Notes: a model not told the origin generated them from the sequence alone. A stretch of 64,000 bases of DNA from Herbidospora mongoliensis (GCF_001570545.1 NZ_BBXD01000011.1:496001-560000), one strand, 5' to 3'. Positions 26,171 through 36,010 are shown, counted from the stretch's first letter. Made by a program: numbers and translations.

Positions 26171-26608
26171 CTATCTGCCGGTGGAGCCGAAGCCGCCGGC
26201 GCCGCGCGCCGACCCGGGCAACCGCTCCACCTCGTAGAACGCCGCTTTCTCGACCCGCTGGATGACCAGCTGGGCGACGCGGTCACCGCGCCGCAGCCGG
26301 ACGGCCTCCTTGAGGTCGGTGTTGAGCAGCGTCACCTTGATCTCGCCTCGATATCCGGCGTCGACCGTTCCAGGCGCGTTGACGAGCGTCACGCCGTATT
26401 TGGCGGCGAGCCCGGAACGCGGGTGGACGAACGCCGCATAGCCGTCGGGCAGCGCGATCGCCACGCCCGTGCCGACCATGGCCCGCTCACCCGGGAGCAA
26501 CTCGACGTCTTCCGCCGCGTAGAGATCGGCACCCGCGTCGCCCGGATGGGCGTATGCCGGTAGCGGTAGCTCAGGGTCGAGCCGGTGGATCAGCACCTCG
26601 ACACTCAT
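26171..26608 (-). CDS. dut: dUTP pyrophosphatase
   Basis: Hydrolyses dUTP to dUMP and pyrophosphate, keeping uracil out of DNA and supplying dTMP synthesis. 145 residues, the size of the trimeric family. All five motifs are present: PGDAGADLYA, HPRSGLAAKYG, NAPGTVDAGYRGEIKV, RGDRVAQLVI and the flexible C-terminal GGFGSTGR. ATG 26608 lies 11 bases after the AI-2E-type permease gene stops; same operon as DUF3710. Confidence 0.95.
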   Translation of the reverse strand: MSVEVLIHRLDPELPLPAYAHPGDAGADLYAAEDVELLPGERAMVGTGVAIALPDGYAAFVHPRSGLAAKYGVTLVNAPGTVDAGYRGEIKVTLLNTDLKEAVRLRRGDRVAQLVIQRVEKAAFYEVERLPGSARGAGGFGSTGR

Positions 26609-26619
26609 GGATCGCAACC

Positions 26620-27792
26620 CTACCGGTTGGGGCCACCCGGGACCGCGTCTCCCGCGCCTGGTGGGGGCTCTGGTTCGGGCGGGGGCGGTCCGATCAACCT
26701 GGGTGGTTCCTCCGGCCGGTCGCGGCGCAGCTCGGGCAGCGCCCGGTAGATCACCGCCGAGATCGGGACGGCGACCACGGCCCCCGCGATGCCGCCGATC
26801 ACGCCGCCGACCGTCAGCACGATGATGATGGCCAGCGGGTGGAACTGCAGCGCCCGGCCGACGATCAGGGGCTGGAGCACGTGGTTCTCCAGCTGCTGCT
26901 CGACCACCAGGACGCCGACGAAGATCAGGGCGTACACCCAGCCCTGGGAGCCGAACACGACGAGGGTGGCGATGCCGCCGGCGAAGAAGATGCCGACGAT
27001 CGGGATGAACGAGGCGAAGAAGATCAGCACCGCGAGCGGCGCCCACAGCGGCACCCGCATCCCCGCCAGCACGATGCCGATGACCAGGGCGTGGACGGCC
27101 GCGACGGCGACGGTGCCCAGCACGTAGTGCGACAGCGTGCGCCAGGCGGCCCGGCCGGCCCGGTCGACCCGGTCGGACGCGCCGCCGAACGCCCGCAGGA
27201 ACCACGCCCAGATCCGGTCGCCGTCCTTGAGCAGGAAGAACGTCACGAACAGCAGCAGCACGATCGCGGCCAGCACCTCGACGAGCGCGGTCGCGCCGGT
27301 CAGCACGGTGTCGGTGATCTGGCTGCGCTGCTGGTTGAGCTGCTGGGTGAGGTCGTCGACGAAGTCGGCGATCTGCGCCTCGCGCAGGTGGAGCGGCCCG
27401 GTCAGCAGCCAGTTCTGCACGTCGCGGGCGGTCTGCTGGATCTGCGCGACCAGCCCGGGGAACTCCTCGTTGGCCCGGTTGCCGATCAGGAAGCCGAGGC
27501 CGCCGATGAACGACAGCGCGACCAGCATGGTCAGCCAGGTGGCGTAGATCGGCCGCAGCCCGGCCCGCCGCAACCGCTTGGTGATCGGGAACAGCAGCGC
27601 CGTCAGCAGGAACGCGATCGCGACCGGGAGGGTGACGAAGCTGAGCCTGGCGACGATCATCGCGAAGATGTAGACGACCACGCCGATGACGATGACCCGC
27701 CAGGACCAGGCGGCGACGATGTTGAGTGTCGGCGGTACGTCCGGCCCCCGCCGGCCCTTCCCCTGATGGGCTCGCTCACGTTCTGCGATCAC
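26620..27792 (-). CDS. AI-2E/PerM-family membrane permease
   Basis: 390-residue membrane protein with about eight helices, including SWRVIVIGVVVYIFAMIVARL near the N-terminus and the paired C-terminal helices around PIVGIFFAGGIATLVVFGSQ and the family signature ENHVLQPLIVGRALQFHPLAIII. The family includes TqsA-type AI-2 exporters and Na+/H+ antiporters, and the substrate cannot be read. Start GTG 27792 lacks a clear Shine-Dalgarno. The C-terminal tail is Pro-rich and cytoplasmic. Confidence 0.88.
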   Translation of the reverse strand: MIAERERAHQGKGRRGPDVPPTLNIVAAWSWRVIVIGVVVYIFAMIVARLSFVTLPVAIAFLLTALLFPITKRLRRAGLRPIYATWLTMLVALSFIGGLGFLIGNRANEEFPGLVAQIQQTARDVQNWLLTGPLHLREAQIADFVDDLTQQLNQQRSQITDTVLTGATALVEVLAAIVLLLFVTFFLLKDGDRIWAWFLRAFGGASDRVDRAGRAAWRTLSHYVLGTVAVAAVHALVIGIVLAGMRVPLWAPLAVLIFFASFIPIVGIFFAGGIATLVVFGSQGWVYALIFVGVLVVEQQLENHVLQPLIVGRALQFHPLAIIIVLTVGGVIGGIAGAVVAVPISAVIYRALPELRRDRPEEPPRLIGPPPPEPEPPPGAGDAVPGGPNR

Positions 27793-27834
27793 GCGTCAAG
27801 CCTGGCACGGGAAAGGGCCCGGCGCGCAACCGGA

Positions 27835-30357
27835 TTAGGCTTCTTCGAGGACGGTCTTCACCACGAGCGGCCCTTCACCGGTCTCCAGCACGAACTCCTC
27901 GACATTGCCCGCCGAGCACAGGTCGTCTTGCGCCAGCCGCACGAGATCGGCCTTCTCGCCCCGCACGTCGAGCAGGGTCACCTCGGCCCGCATCGACAGC
28001 TTGGCCGCCGACTTGGCCTTGCGCACCCGCGCCAGCACGTCGGCCACCGCCTCGAGCACCGCCGGGTCACCGCCGCGACCGGCCACGCTCGGCCAGGTGG
28101 CGGTGTGGACGGAGCCCTCCCGCCACCACGACCAGACCTCTTCTGTCACGAACGGCAGGAACGGCGCGAACAGCCGCAGCAGCATGTCGAGCGCGGCCCG
28201 CAGCGCGACCACCGCCGAGGCGTCGCCGTCGTAGGCGCGCGCCTTGACCAGTTCGAGGTGGTCGTCGCAGAACGCCCAGAAGAACCGTTCGGTCCGTTCG
28301 AGCGCCTTGGTGTAGTCGAAGGCCTCGAAGGCGCGGGTGGCGTCGCGGACCACCTCGTCGAGCGCGGCCAGCATCGACAGGTCGAGCGGCGCGGTGACCT
28401 CTCCTTCTCCGGCCTCGAAGGAGAGGACGAACTTCGACGCGTTGAGGATCTTGATGGCCAGCCGGCGGCCGATCTTGATCATCCCGGTGTCGAAGGTGGT
28501 GTCGGTGCCCGGACGGCCGTTGGCGGCCCAGTAGCGGACGGCGTCGGAGCCGAACTCCTCGAGCAGGCCCATGGGCGTGATCACGTTGCCCTTGGACTTC
28601 GACATCTTCTTGCGGTCGGGGTCGAGGATCCAGCCCGAGATGGCGGCGTGCTTCCACGGCAGCACACCCTCTTCCTGGTGGGCGCGGACCATCGTGGAGA
28701 ACAGCCAGGTGCGGATGATCTCGTGGGCCTGGGGCCGCAGGTCCATCGGGAAGACCCGCTGGAACAGGTCGTCGTCGCGCTGCCAGCCGCCCGCGATCTG
28801 CGGGGTCAGCGAGGAGGTCGCCCAGGTGTCCATGATGTCGGGGTCACCGGCGAAGCCGAAGGGCTTGCCGCGCAGGTCTTCGGTGAAGCCGGGCGGCACG
28901 TCGGTCGCCGGGTCGATCGGCAGCATGCTCTCGGGCGGGGTGAGCGGCGCCTCGTGGATGATCTGGCCCTCGGCGTCGAGCTGGTACCAGACCGGGATCG
29001 GCACGCCGAAGAACCGCTGCCGGGAGATCAGCCAGTCGCCGGCCAGCCCCTCGACCCAGTTGTCGTAGCGGACCCGCATGTGGGCGGGGTGCCAGATCAG
29101 CTCCCGGCCCCGGTCGAGCATCTCCCAGCGCAGCTTGGCGTCGCGCCCGCCGTTGCGGATGTACCACTGGCGGGTGGTCACGATCTCAAGGGGCTTGTCG
29201 CCCTTCTCGTAGAACTTGACCGGCCGCTTCACCGGCCGCGGCTGCCCTTCCAGTTCGCCGCTCTCCCGCAGCATCTCGACGATGCGTTCGCGGGCGCTGT
29301 GCATGGTCTTTCCGGCGAGTTCCTTGTACGGCTCCGCGTTCACGCCCTCCGGGGCGTCCGGCAGCATCCGGCCGTCCCAGCCGACGACGGCGCGCGTGGG
29401 CAGGTCGAGCTCCCGCCACCAGACGACATCGGTGACGTCGCCGAAGGTGCAGATCATCGCGATGCCCGAGCCCTTGTCGGGTTCGGCCAGATGATGGGCG
29501 AGGACCGGGACCTCGACCCCGAACACGGGCGTGCGCACGGTCGACCCGAACAGCGGCCGGTAGCGCTCGTCGTCGGGGTGGGCGACCAGCGCCACACAGG
29601 CCGGGATCAGCTCGGGCCGGGTCGTCTCGATCCAGACCCGCCCGGCGAACCCCTGCGCCTGCTGCTCGGGCGACAGGTGGAAGGCGATGCGGTGGTAGGC
29701 GCCCGGCCACTCGCGGTCTTCGAGCTCGGCCTGGGCGACGGCGGTCCGGAACGTGACGTCCCAGAGGGTCGGGGCCTCGGACAGGTAGGCCTGCCCGCGC
29801 TCCAGGTTCCGCAGGAACGCGCGCTGGGACGCGGCCCGCGCGTTGGCGTCGATCGTCTGGTAGGTCATCGACCAGTCGACCGACAGCCCGAGCCGCCGCC
29901 ACAGCTCCTCGAACGCCTTCTCGTCGTCGGCGGTCAGCCGCTCGCACAGCTCGATGAAGTTGCGCCGGGAGATCGGCACCTGCTGCTTGCCGGGCTTGTC
30001 GGGCGGCTGGAAATCGGCGTCATAGGGGACCGAGGGGTCGCACCGGACGCCGTACACGATCTGGACCCGGCGTTCGGTCGGCAAACCGTTGTCATCCCAC
30101 CCCATGGGGTAGAAGACGGCTTTGCCCCGCATCCGCTGGAACCGGGCGATCGTGTCGGTGTGGGTATAGGAGAAGACGTGGCCGACGTGCAGTGAGCCGG
30201 AGACGGTCGGAGGCGGCGTGTCGATCGAGAAGATCTGCTCACGCGGCCGCGACCGGTCGAACCGGTAAAGGTCGTCGGCGGCCCAGCGGGCTACCCATGC
30301 CTGCTCCAAGCCGTCGAGGGAGGGCCTGTCGGGGGGCAGTGGTCGCTGAGTCGTCAT
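27835..30357 (-). CDS. valS: Valyl-tRNA synthetase
   Basis: Charges tRNA-Val; class I synthetase of 840 residues. Class I signatures are visible as SLHVGHVFSY near residue 50 and KKMSKSKGNV near 580. An editing (CP1) domain lies between them, including WIETTRPELIPACVALVAHPDD. The anticodon-binding region follows. It ends without the long C-terminal coiled coil of E. coli ValS, consistent with the shorter type found in some actinobacteria. ATG 30357 (MTTQRPLPPD) was chosen; an in-frame extension to 30396 has no support. Confidence 0.95.
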   Translation of the reverse strand: MTTQRPLPPDRPSLDGLEQAWVARWAADDLYRFDRSRPREQIFSIDTPPPTVSGSLHVGHVFSYTHTDTIARFQRMRGKAVFYPMGWDDNGLPTERRVQIVYGVRCDPSVPYDADFQPPDKPGKQQVPISRRNFIELCERLTADDEKAFEELWRRLGLSVDWSMTYQTIDANARAASQRAFLRNLERGQAYLSEAPTLWDVTFRTAVAQAELEDREWPGAYHRIAFHLSPEQQAQGFAGRVWIETTRPELIPACVALVAHPDDERYRPLFGSTVRTPVFGVEVPVLAHHLAEPDKGSGIAMICTFGDVTDVVWWRELDLPTRAVVGWDGRMLPDAPEGVNAEPYKELAGKTMHSARERIVEMLRESGELEGQPRPVKRPVKFYEKGDKPLEIVTTRQWYIRNGGRDAKLRWEMLDRGRELIWHPAHMRVRYDNWVEGLAGDWLISRQRFFGVPIPVWYQLDAEGQIIHEAPLTPPESMLPIDPATDVPPGFTEDLRGKPFGFAGDPDIMDTWATSSLTPQIAGGWQRDDDLFQRVFPMDLRPQAHEIIRTWLFSTMVRAHQEEGVLPWKHAAISGWILDPDRKKMSKSKGNVITPMGLLEEFGSDAVRYWAANGRPGTDTTFDTGMIKIGRRLAIKILNASKFVLSFEAGEGEVTAPLDLSMLAALDEVVRDATRAFEAFDYTKALERTERFFWAFCDDHLELVKARAYDGDASAVVALRAALDMLLRLFAPFLPFVTEEVWSWWREGSVHTATWPSVAGRGGDPAVLEAVADVLARVRKAKSAAKLSMRAEVTLLDVRGEKADLVRLAQDDLCSAGNVEEFVLETGEGPLVVKTVLEEA

Positions 30358-30425
30358 GCCACCAGATGTTATGGCGTACGAGCCTGGCGGACGCACCAGA
30401 ATAAGGCTGTTACCGAGGAGGGATC

Positions 30426-30725
30426 ATGGCGGGTAAGGAAGAGAAACCGGACATGCAGTGGCGCATCGTCGGCGGCCTGGTAGGGCTGGCGGTCGGCTTC
30501 GCCGCGAAGAAGGTGCTGGGCTTCGCCTGGGAGAAGGCCACCGGCAAGAAACCCCCGGCCAGCGTCGACTCCCCGGACGTGAGCCTCGGTGAGGCGCTCG
30601 CCTACGCGGTCGTGATGGGCCTGGGCATGGAGGTCACCCGCATCATCGCCACCCGTGCGGCGGCCAAGCGCTGGAAGAACTGGAAGGACATGGCTCAGGA
30701 CGTGACCGACGAGCTCAAAGACTGA
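30426..30725 (+). CDS. DUF4235 membrane protein
   Basis: 99 residues. A first helix (IVGGLVGLAVGFAAKKVLGFAWEKATG) and a second around ALAYAVVMGLGMEVTRIIATRAA match DUF4235, a small actinobacterial membrane family of unknown function. ATG 30426 has GGAGGG three bases upstream. A bidirectional terminator follows 17 bases past the stop. Confidence 0.88.
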   Translation: MAGKEEKPDMQWRIVGGLVGLAVGFAAKKVLGFAWEKATGKKPPASVDSPDVSLGEALAYAVVMGLGMEVTRIIATRAAAKRWKNWKDMAQDVTDELKD

Positions 30726-30742
30726 TCTTCTTCGAAAAAGAG

Positions 30743-30768
30743 AGGCGGCCTTCCCCGGAGGGCCGCCT
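30743..30768. terminator. Bidirectional rho-independent terminator
   Basis: Perfect 8-bp stem AGGCGGCC/GGCCGCCT around a 10-base loop, followed by TTCTC on the plus strand and preceded by AAAAAGAG, which gives a good U-run for minus-strand transcripts. It sits between the convergent DUF4235 and otsA genes. Confidence 0.85.
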
Positions 30769-30771
30769 TTC

Positions 30772-32145
30772 TCATGCCTCCAGGTCGGTGAGGAAGTCGC
30801 TGGCCCAGCGGTCGACGTCGTGGGTGGCGACGCGGCGGCGCAGGGAGCGCATCCGGCGGCCGAGTTCGTGGGGCGGTTCGTGCATGGCGGTCATCATGGC
30901 CCGCTTCATGCCGTCGATGTCGTAGGGGTTGACCAGGTAGGCGTGCTTGAGCTCGTCGGCGGCGCCGGCGAACTCGCTCAGCACCAGGGCGCCGCGCAGG
31001 TCGTGGCGGCAGGCGACGTACTCCTTGGCGACCAGGTTCATGCCGTCGCGCAGCGGCGTCACGACCATGACGTCGGCGGCGCAGTAGAGGGCGGCCAGCT
31101 CGTCTCTGTTGTACGACTGGTGCATGTAGTTGATCGGCGACCAGCCGAACAGGCCGTATTCGCCGTTCATGCGCCCGACCTGGAGCTCGATGTCGTTGCG
31201 CAGCCGGATGTACTCCTCGACCCGTTCCCGGGTGGGCGTGGCGATCTGCACGAACACCGCCTCGCCCGGCTCGATCCGGCCCTCGGCGAGCAGCTCGCCG
31301 TAGGCCTTCAGCCGCTGGCCGATGCCCTTGGTGTAGTCGAGCCGGTCGACGCCCAGCAGCACGTGCTCGGGGTTGCCGAGCTCGGCCCGGATCTCCTTGG
31401 CCCGCGTCATGATGTGCGGCTCGCGCACCAGCTGGTCGAGGGAGCCGAAGTCGACCGAGATGGGATAGGCCTCGGCGCGGACGATCCGGTCGTCGAGCTG
31501 GATCTCGTTGCGGCTGGCCGGGAGGTTGAGCACCCGCCGGGCGAGCCGGACGAAGTTGGAGGCCCCACCGGGACGCTGGAACCCGACGAGGTCGGCCCCG
31601 AGCAGCCCTTCGAGGATCTCCTTGCGCCAGGGAAGCTGCCAGAAAAGTTCGGCGGGAGGGAAGGGGATGTGCAAGAAGAACCCGATCTTCAGGTCGGGCC
31701 GCAGCTTACGGAGCATCGCCGGTACCAGCTGGAGCTGGTAGTCCTGGATCCACACGACCGCCCCGGGAGCGGCGGCGTCGGCCGCGGCCCGCGCGAACCG
31801 GTCGTTGACCGCCTTGTACGCGTCCCACAGGAGCCGCGAGTAGACAGGGGTCGCCACGACGTCGTGATAGAGGGGCCACAGCGTGGCGTTGGAGAAACCC
31901 TCGTAGTAGAACTCGACCTCAAGCTGCGACAGCGGTACGGGGATGAGGTGCATCCCGTCGTGGTCGAACGGCTTGAGTTCTTCGCCGGCCGCGCCGTGCC
32001 AGCCGAGCCATGCCCCGTCTCTCGCCTGCATCACAGGAGCGATGGCGGTGACGAGGCCGCCAGGACTGCGGCGCCATTGTTTTTCGCCCACACGGTCGAC
32101 AGGCAACCGGTTCGCGACGATCAGGAACGAGCTGGTGCCACGCAT
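30772..32145 (-). CDS. otsA: Alpha,alpha-trehalose-phosphate synthase (UDP-forming)
   Basis: Makes trehalose-6-phosphate from UDP-glucose and glucose-6-phosphate; GT20 enzyme of 457 residues, cytoplasmic, involved in osmotic and stress protection. Family stretches are intact: VANRLPVD at the N-terminus, [34 protein letters not shown] and [18 protein letters not shown] 32145 has GGAGGG three bases upstream. No otsB phosphatase gene is adjacent. Confidence 0.96.
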   Translation of the reverse strand: MRGTSSFLIVANRLPVDRVGEKQWRRSPGGLVTAIAPVMQARDGAWLGWHGAAGEELKPFDHDGMHLIPVPLSQLEVEFYYEGFSNATLWPLYHDVVATPVYSRLLWDAYKAVNDRFARAAADAAAPGAVVWIQDYQLQLVPAMLRKLRPDLKIGFFLHIPFPPAELFWQLPWRKEILEGLLGADLVGFQRPGGASNFVRLARRVLNLPASRNEIQLDDRIVRAEAYPISVDFGSLDQLVREPHIMTRAKEIRAELGNPEHVLLGVDRLDYTKGIGQRLKAYGELLAEGRIEPGEAVFVQIATPTRERVEEYIRLRNDIELQVGRMNGEYGLFGWSPINYMHQSYNRDELAALYCAADVMVVTPLRDGMNLVAKEYVACRHDLRGALVLSEFAGAADELKHAYLVNPYDIDGMKRAMMTAMHEPPHELGRRMRSLRRRVATHDVDRWASDFLTDLEA

Positions 32146-32307
32146 GAGCCCTCCAGTTATCGCCTTACGGATAACCATACGTAAGGTCTCTGGAACCGCC
32201 CATACCCCCATCGACGTGCACAATTCATAACACGGAGTGTGAGAATGATCTCCCGCAGGTCGTGACCTGTTACGCAATGGTTTAGACCAGATGGTAACGG
32301 TTTGGTA

Positions 32308-33105
32308 TCAGCGTGGTGGAGGTGGGGGAAGACCCCGCTGACGACGAAGATCAGTGCGCACCGCCGTGGCGAGACGTCTGGTGGCCATACGGTTGAGCGC
32401 CCCGCCGGCGACCGCGCCGGTGAGGAAGGGGCCCAGGGTGGTGAGGTGCCGGCCGAGGGTGCGCATCAGCCGGTTACGCAGCGAGGTCTTGGCCGCCGCC
32501 CCGAGGGCGAGCGTGACCGACGCGGGCTTCAGGGGGTCGACCCCTCGCTGCTTGGACCAGGCGATGGCGAACTGCGTGGCCCGGGTGGGCCCCGTTCCCT
32601 GCACCTGCACGCCGTAGACCTCGTGCAGCTCGCCCAGGAGTTTGACCTCGATGGCGGCCACGACGACGGTCTCGGCGACGAGCTGGGCCGGCGCGGAGAG
32701 AAGGAGAGGGGGCGCGGCGAACTCCGCCGCGGCCAGTGCGCCGCCCACGGCGCCGACGGCCATCGTGGCCTTCGCCGCGGTGCGGACGAGATCGTCGGCG
32801 AGCTGTTCGCCGGTCAGGCCGTAGTGGTGCTCCTGCAGCGTCGCCAGGTCGCGGATCGGGAGCCGCGTGGCGACGTTCATGAAGAGGTCGGCCAGCCAGC
32901 GGCCACGGCCGACCCCGCTCGCGCCCGCCTTCCTGGCGGACGTGGCCAGCGCCCCGCTGAGGCGGCCGAGCAGCCTGCGCCGCTCGGCGCCGTCAGTTTC
33001 CCCCGGTACGTCCTGGCTGACGAGCTTGCCGATGATCTCGGCGACTTCGTTGTCGCTGTCCCGATCTTTACTCTGATCTCTGGTCTGATCCGCTTCTGAA
33101 GCCAT
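32308..33105 (-). CDS. Conserved membrane-associated protein, unknown function
   Basis: 265 residues. An acidic, charged N-terminus (1-35) precedes an Ala-rich helical body with hydrophobic stretches (KATMAVGAVGGALAAAEFAAPPLLLSAPAQLVAETVVVAAIE) and a basic, Pro-ending C-terminus. It looks weakly like EcsC-type proteins, but I do not assign it. ATG 33105 has GGGAAGGG seven bases upstream. It follows DUF4193 by 19 bases on the same strand, suggesting an operon. Confidence 0.75.
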   Translation of the reverse strand: MASEADQTRDQSKDRDSDNEVAEIIGKLVSQDVPGETDGAERRRLLGRLSGALATSARKAGASGVGRGRWLADLFMNVATRLPIRDLATLQEHHYGLTGEQLADDLVRTAAKATMAVGAVGGALAAAEFAAPPLLLSAPAQLVAETVVVAAIEVKLLGELHEVYGVQVQGTGPTRATQFAIAWSKQRGVDPLKPASVTLALGAAAKTSLRNRLMRTLGRHLTTLGPFLTGAVAGGALNRMATRRLATAVRTDLRRQRGLPPPPPR

Positions 33106-33124
33106 CAACGGACCCTTCCCGGAA

Positions 33125-33424
33125 TCAGGCTGCGCACTCGCGGCAGACCTGCTGTCCGTTCTTCTCGGAGGCCAGCTGACTGCGGTGATGCACCAGGAAG
33201 CACCGCGAACAGGTGAACTCGTCGGCCTGCCGAGGAATCACTCGGAGCGAGAGTTCCTCGTTCGACAGGTCGGCCCCCGGCAGCTCGAGCGACTCGGCCA
33301 GATCGGTCTCGTCGATGTCGATGCTGCCCGACGACTTGTCGCTGCGCCGCGCCTGGAGTTCCTGAAGGCTGTCTTCACTCAGGTCGTCGTCAGTCTTGCG
33401 CGGGCTGTCGTAGTCGGTAGCCAT
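33125..33424 (-). CDS. DUF4193 zinc-ribbon protein
   Basis: 99 residues, highly conserved in actinobacteria: MATDYDSPRKTDDDLSEDS at the N-terminus, an acidic middle, ELPGADLSNEELSLRVIPRQADEF, and a C-terminal zinc ribbon CSRCFLVHHRSQL...CREC. Function is unknown; the ribbon suggests contact with nucleic acid or RNA polymerase-type machinery. ATG 33424 has GGAG ten bases upstream. First gene of a probable two-gene operon. Confidence 0.92.
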   Translation of the reverse strand: MATDYDSPRKTDDDLSEDSLQELQARRSDKSSGSIDIDETDLAESLELPGADLSNEELSLRVIPRQADEFTCSRCFLVHHRSQLASEKNGQQVCRECAA

Positions 33425-33658
33425 GTGCGTACTCCATCCCCCTCATCTGTATCTCTGACGCTTCGGGAGGTAGGTGGCCTATACCGGGCAATCGGTACCC
33501 CGGATGAATAGACGCTGAACCTCCCGACTCGCGAGGGTGTTCCCCACCTCGGCTCCGGTTAGCCAAATATGGCGAAACCACAGCATTGGCGGGATGACCC
33601 ACCGCGTTCGACGGCACATCCAACCACATTGCGCGAGTGGATGTGCAGCAGGGCACGA

Positions 33659-35008
33659 TCACCGCGCCGAGGGACTCGCCGCGGGCGCCGAACCCGGCAG
33701 TCGCACCGTCACCACGAGGCCGCCGCCGTCACGCGGAACCGCCGTGACCGTCCCCCCGTGAGCACGCACGATGGCGCGCACGATGGACAGTCCGAGCCCT
33801 GCCCCCTTGGCCGACTCGATCCGATCGGCGTGCAGCCGCCGGAAAGGCTCGAAGAGCGCGTCGACCTCATAGGCCGGAACAAGAATGCCGGTGTTGGCGA
33901 CCTGAACAACGGTGGCCCCGTCCACGATTCCCGATCGCACCCAGACTTTTCCGCCGGACTCGTTGTTGTACTTGATCGCGTTCTCGACGAGATTGCTGAC
34001 ACACCGCTCCAGCAGCACCGGATCACCGGTGGCCTGAGCCGGGTGAAGGTCGTATTCGACGTCGATATCCTGCTCGGCCGCGAAAGGCGCGAGCTGGTCG
34101 ACGGCGGTCTTCACGACGTCCTGGACGTCGACGGCCTTGCGCACCGACAGCTCGCGTTCGCTACGGGCGAGCAGCAGGAGTCCCTCGATGAGGCGTTCGT
34201 GCCGGGCGTTGGTGCCGAGCAGGGTGCGGCCCAGCACCTTGAGGTCCTCGGAGGCCTCGGGGTCGGACAGCGCGACCTCCAGGACGGTCCGGTTGATCGC
34301 CAGCGGCGTTCTCAGCTCGTGGGAGGCGTTGCCGACGAATCTCCGCTGCGTGTCGAAGGCGCTGTTGAGCCGGGTCAGCATGGCGTCGAAGGTGTCGGCC
34401 AGCTCCTTCAGCTCGTCGTCGGGGCCCTGGAGGTCGATGCGCTCGTGGGCCAGCGAGGTCTCCGAGAGCCTGCGGGCGGTGGCGGTCATCTGCATGACCG
34501 GCTTCAGCGCCCGGTCGGCCACGATGTAGCCGAGGATCAGCGCGAGGATGCCCACCCCGAGCAGGGCCATCAGCGACCGCTGGAGGACGTAGGCCTGGGC
34601 CGCCTCGATGGTCGCGCTGCGCTGGCCGATCCAGTAGTCGTCCCACATCTGGGAGAGCTCCGCCGGCACGTCGCCGCCCAGCGGCACCGGCGTCCAGGCG
34701 TCCTTGATGGCCCAGCCCACCAGCGAGTACATGACGAAGACCAGCAGCGCCCCGGCCGCGAAGAACATGGCGCCGTAGGTGATGGTGAGACGCCAGCGGA
34801 TGCTGAGACGACCGGCCAGATCCTGGACCTGCTCGGCGACCGTCATCCGGACCGGGTGAGGGTCGGTCGGCGGCGGGCCGTCCCAGGCGGGCGGACCGCT
34901 CGGCGGCGGCGGCTGCTGGCTCTTGTAGGGGCCCGTGCCCACCGCCGACGTCATCCGGACACCCGGTTTCGGGTGCTCAGCGGTCACCTCTTCTTTGCGT
35001 TCGGTCAC
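33659..35008 (-). CDS. Sensor histidine kinase
   Basis: 449 residues. A Pro-rich cytoplasmic N-terminus precedes TM1 (about 75-104), a short extracytoplasmic sensor loop (~105-148), TM2 (~150-175) and a HAMP domain. HisKA carries the phospho-acceptor H230 in GNASHELRTPL; HATPase has NLVENAIKYN and GAGLGLSIV. The GTG start overlaps the response-regulator stop by four bases, so the pair is coupled. The signal is unknown. The sensor loop contains WTPVPLGGDVPAELSQMWDDY. Confidence 0.93.
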   Translation of the reverse strand: MTERKEEVTAEHPKPGVRMTSAVGTGPYKSQQPPPPSGPPAWDGPPPTDPHPVRMTVAEQVQDLAGRLSIRWRLTITYGAMFFAAGALLVFVMYSLVGWAIKDAWTPVPLGGDVPAELSQMWDDYWIGQRSATIEAAQAYVLQRSLMALLGVGILALILGYIVADRALKPVMQMTATARRLSETSLAHERIDLQGPDDELKELADTFDAMLTRLNSAFDTQRRFVGNASHELRTPLAINRTVLEVALSDPEASEDLKVLGRTLLGTNARHERLIEGLLLLARSERELSVRKAVDVQDVVKTAVDQLAPFAAEQDIDVEYDLHPAQATGDPVLLERCVSNLVENAIKYNNESGGKVWVRSGIVDGATVVQVANTGILVPAYEVDALFEPFRRLHADRIESAKGAGLGLSIVRAIVRAHGGTVTAVPRDGGGLVVTVRLPGSAPAASPSAR

Positions 35009-35658
35009 AGCTTGTACCCCACTCCAGGTACTGTCTCGATCACCTGGGGCTCGCCCAGCTTCTTACGCAGCGTCATCATCGTCACTCTGACCACGTTGGT
35101 GAACGGGTCGATGTTCTCGTCCCACGCCTTGTCGAGCAGGTCCTCCTGGCTGACCACGGCGCCCTCGGCGCGCAGCAGCTCCTCCAGGACGGCGAACTCC
35201 TTCTTGGTCAGCGTGATCTCGTTGTCGTCCCGCGTGACCAGGCGTTTCCCGGGGTCGAGCCGGATGCCCGAACGTTCCAGGATGGGCGGCAGCGACGACG
35301 CCGACCGGCGCCCGAGGGCCCGCACCCGCGCCACCAATTCCATGAACACGAAAGGCTTGGCGAGGTAGTCGTCGGCGCCCAGCTCCAGGCCCTCGACCTT
35401 GTCGTCGACGTCACCGCTGGCGGTCAGCATGATGATCCGCGAGGCGGTGCGGGCCGCCACCAGACGCCGGGCCACCTCGTCGCCGTGGACCTTCGGCAGG
35501 TCGCGGTCGAGCACGATCACGTCGTAGTCGATGTAGCCCGTCTTCTCCAGGGCGGCGGCGCCGTCGTAGGCGACGTCCACGGCCATCGCCTCCCGGCGCA
35601 ATCCAGTCGCGATCGCGTCGGCGAGCACTCGCTCGTCCTCCACCACAAGCACCCGCAT
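35005..35658 (-). CDS. OmpR/PhoB-family response regulator
   Basis: 217 residues: receiver domain with phospho-acceptor D51 in VIVLDRDLPKVHG and switch lysine in DDYLAKPF, then a winged-helix DNA-binding domain (ITLTKKEFAVLEELLRAEGAVVS, VVRVTMMTLRKKLG, TVPGVGYKL). ATG 35658 has GAAGGAGGAG upstream. Cotranscribed with the downstream kinase. Direct repeats about 45 bases upstream may be its own binding site. Confidence 0.95.
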   Translation of the reverse strand: MRVLVVEDERVLADAIATGLRREAMAVDVAYDGAAALEKTGYIDYDVIVLDRDLPKVHGDEVARRLVAARTASRIIMLTASGDVDDKVEGLELGADDYLAKPFVFMELVARVRALGRRSASSLPPILERSGIRLDPGKRLVTRDDNEITLTKKEFAVLEELLRAEGAVVSQEDLLDKAWDENIDPFTNVVRVTMMTLRKKLGEPQVIETVPGVGYKL

Positions 35659-35701
35659 CGGGCTCCTCCTTCATCAGGTGGCTTCATTCTCGCGTCAGTG
35701 A

Positions 35702-35719
35702 CCGTAAGTGCACGGTAAG
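35702..35719. promoter_or_regulatory. 11-base-spaced direct repeats upstream of the response regulator
   Basis: CCGTAAG (35702-35708) and CGGTAAG (35713-35719) are near-identical direct repeats 11 bases apart, the periodicity used by OmpR/PhoB-type regulators that bind one face of the helix. They lie 44 bases upstream of the regulator start, consistent with autoregulation. Inference from spacing only. Confidence 0.4.
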
Positions 35720-35845
35720 GCGCATCCCGGGATGGAGAAATTTCCATGTTTAGGCGTTTAAGCAGGGTGGGTAGAGGTGGTCATACCCCCGAGCCCGCGC
35801 GTCCGCTTCCGCGTCGGCTCGATAGACCCTAGGAAAGAAGGTGAG

Positions 35846-36010
35846 ATGGGCGAGTTCACGAGCACGATCGAAACCCGGCTCGACCAGGCCTACAAGGGAC
35901 TCCAGGAGGCCACGGCCACCGGCGACGATTTCCTCGCCGACACCCTCACCGCCGAGATCGAAGATCTTCGGAGGCTGGCCGACGACCACGGCATCCCTCT
36001 TCAGCGCTGA
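35846..36010 (+). CDS. Small helical protein, unknown function
   Basis: 54 residues starting MGEFTSTIETRLDQAYKGL, predicted as two amphipathic helices with acidic character and ending DHGIPLQR. The ribosome binding site AGAAGGTGAG precedes ATG 35846. The regular Leu/Ala spacing suggests a coiled coil or a helical hairpin. I do not recognise a named family, though small proteins of this style are common in actinomycetes. A strong hairpin follows 29 bases past the stop. Confidence 0.7.
   Translation: MGEFTSTIETRLDQAYKGLQEATATGDDFLADTLTAEIEDLRRLADDHGIPLQR

Noticed and set aside
26554-30195. 1213-codon plus-strand open frame opposite dut, the AI-2E permease and valS
   Set aside because: Same antisense artefact; it spans three real genes on the other strand and its translation is compositionally random.
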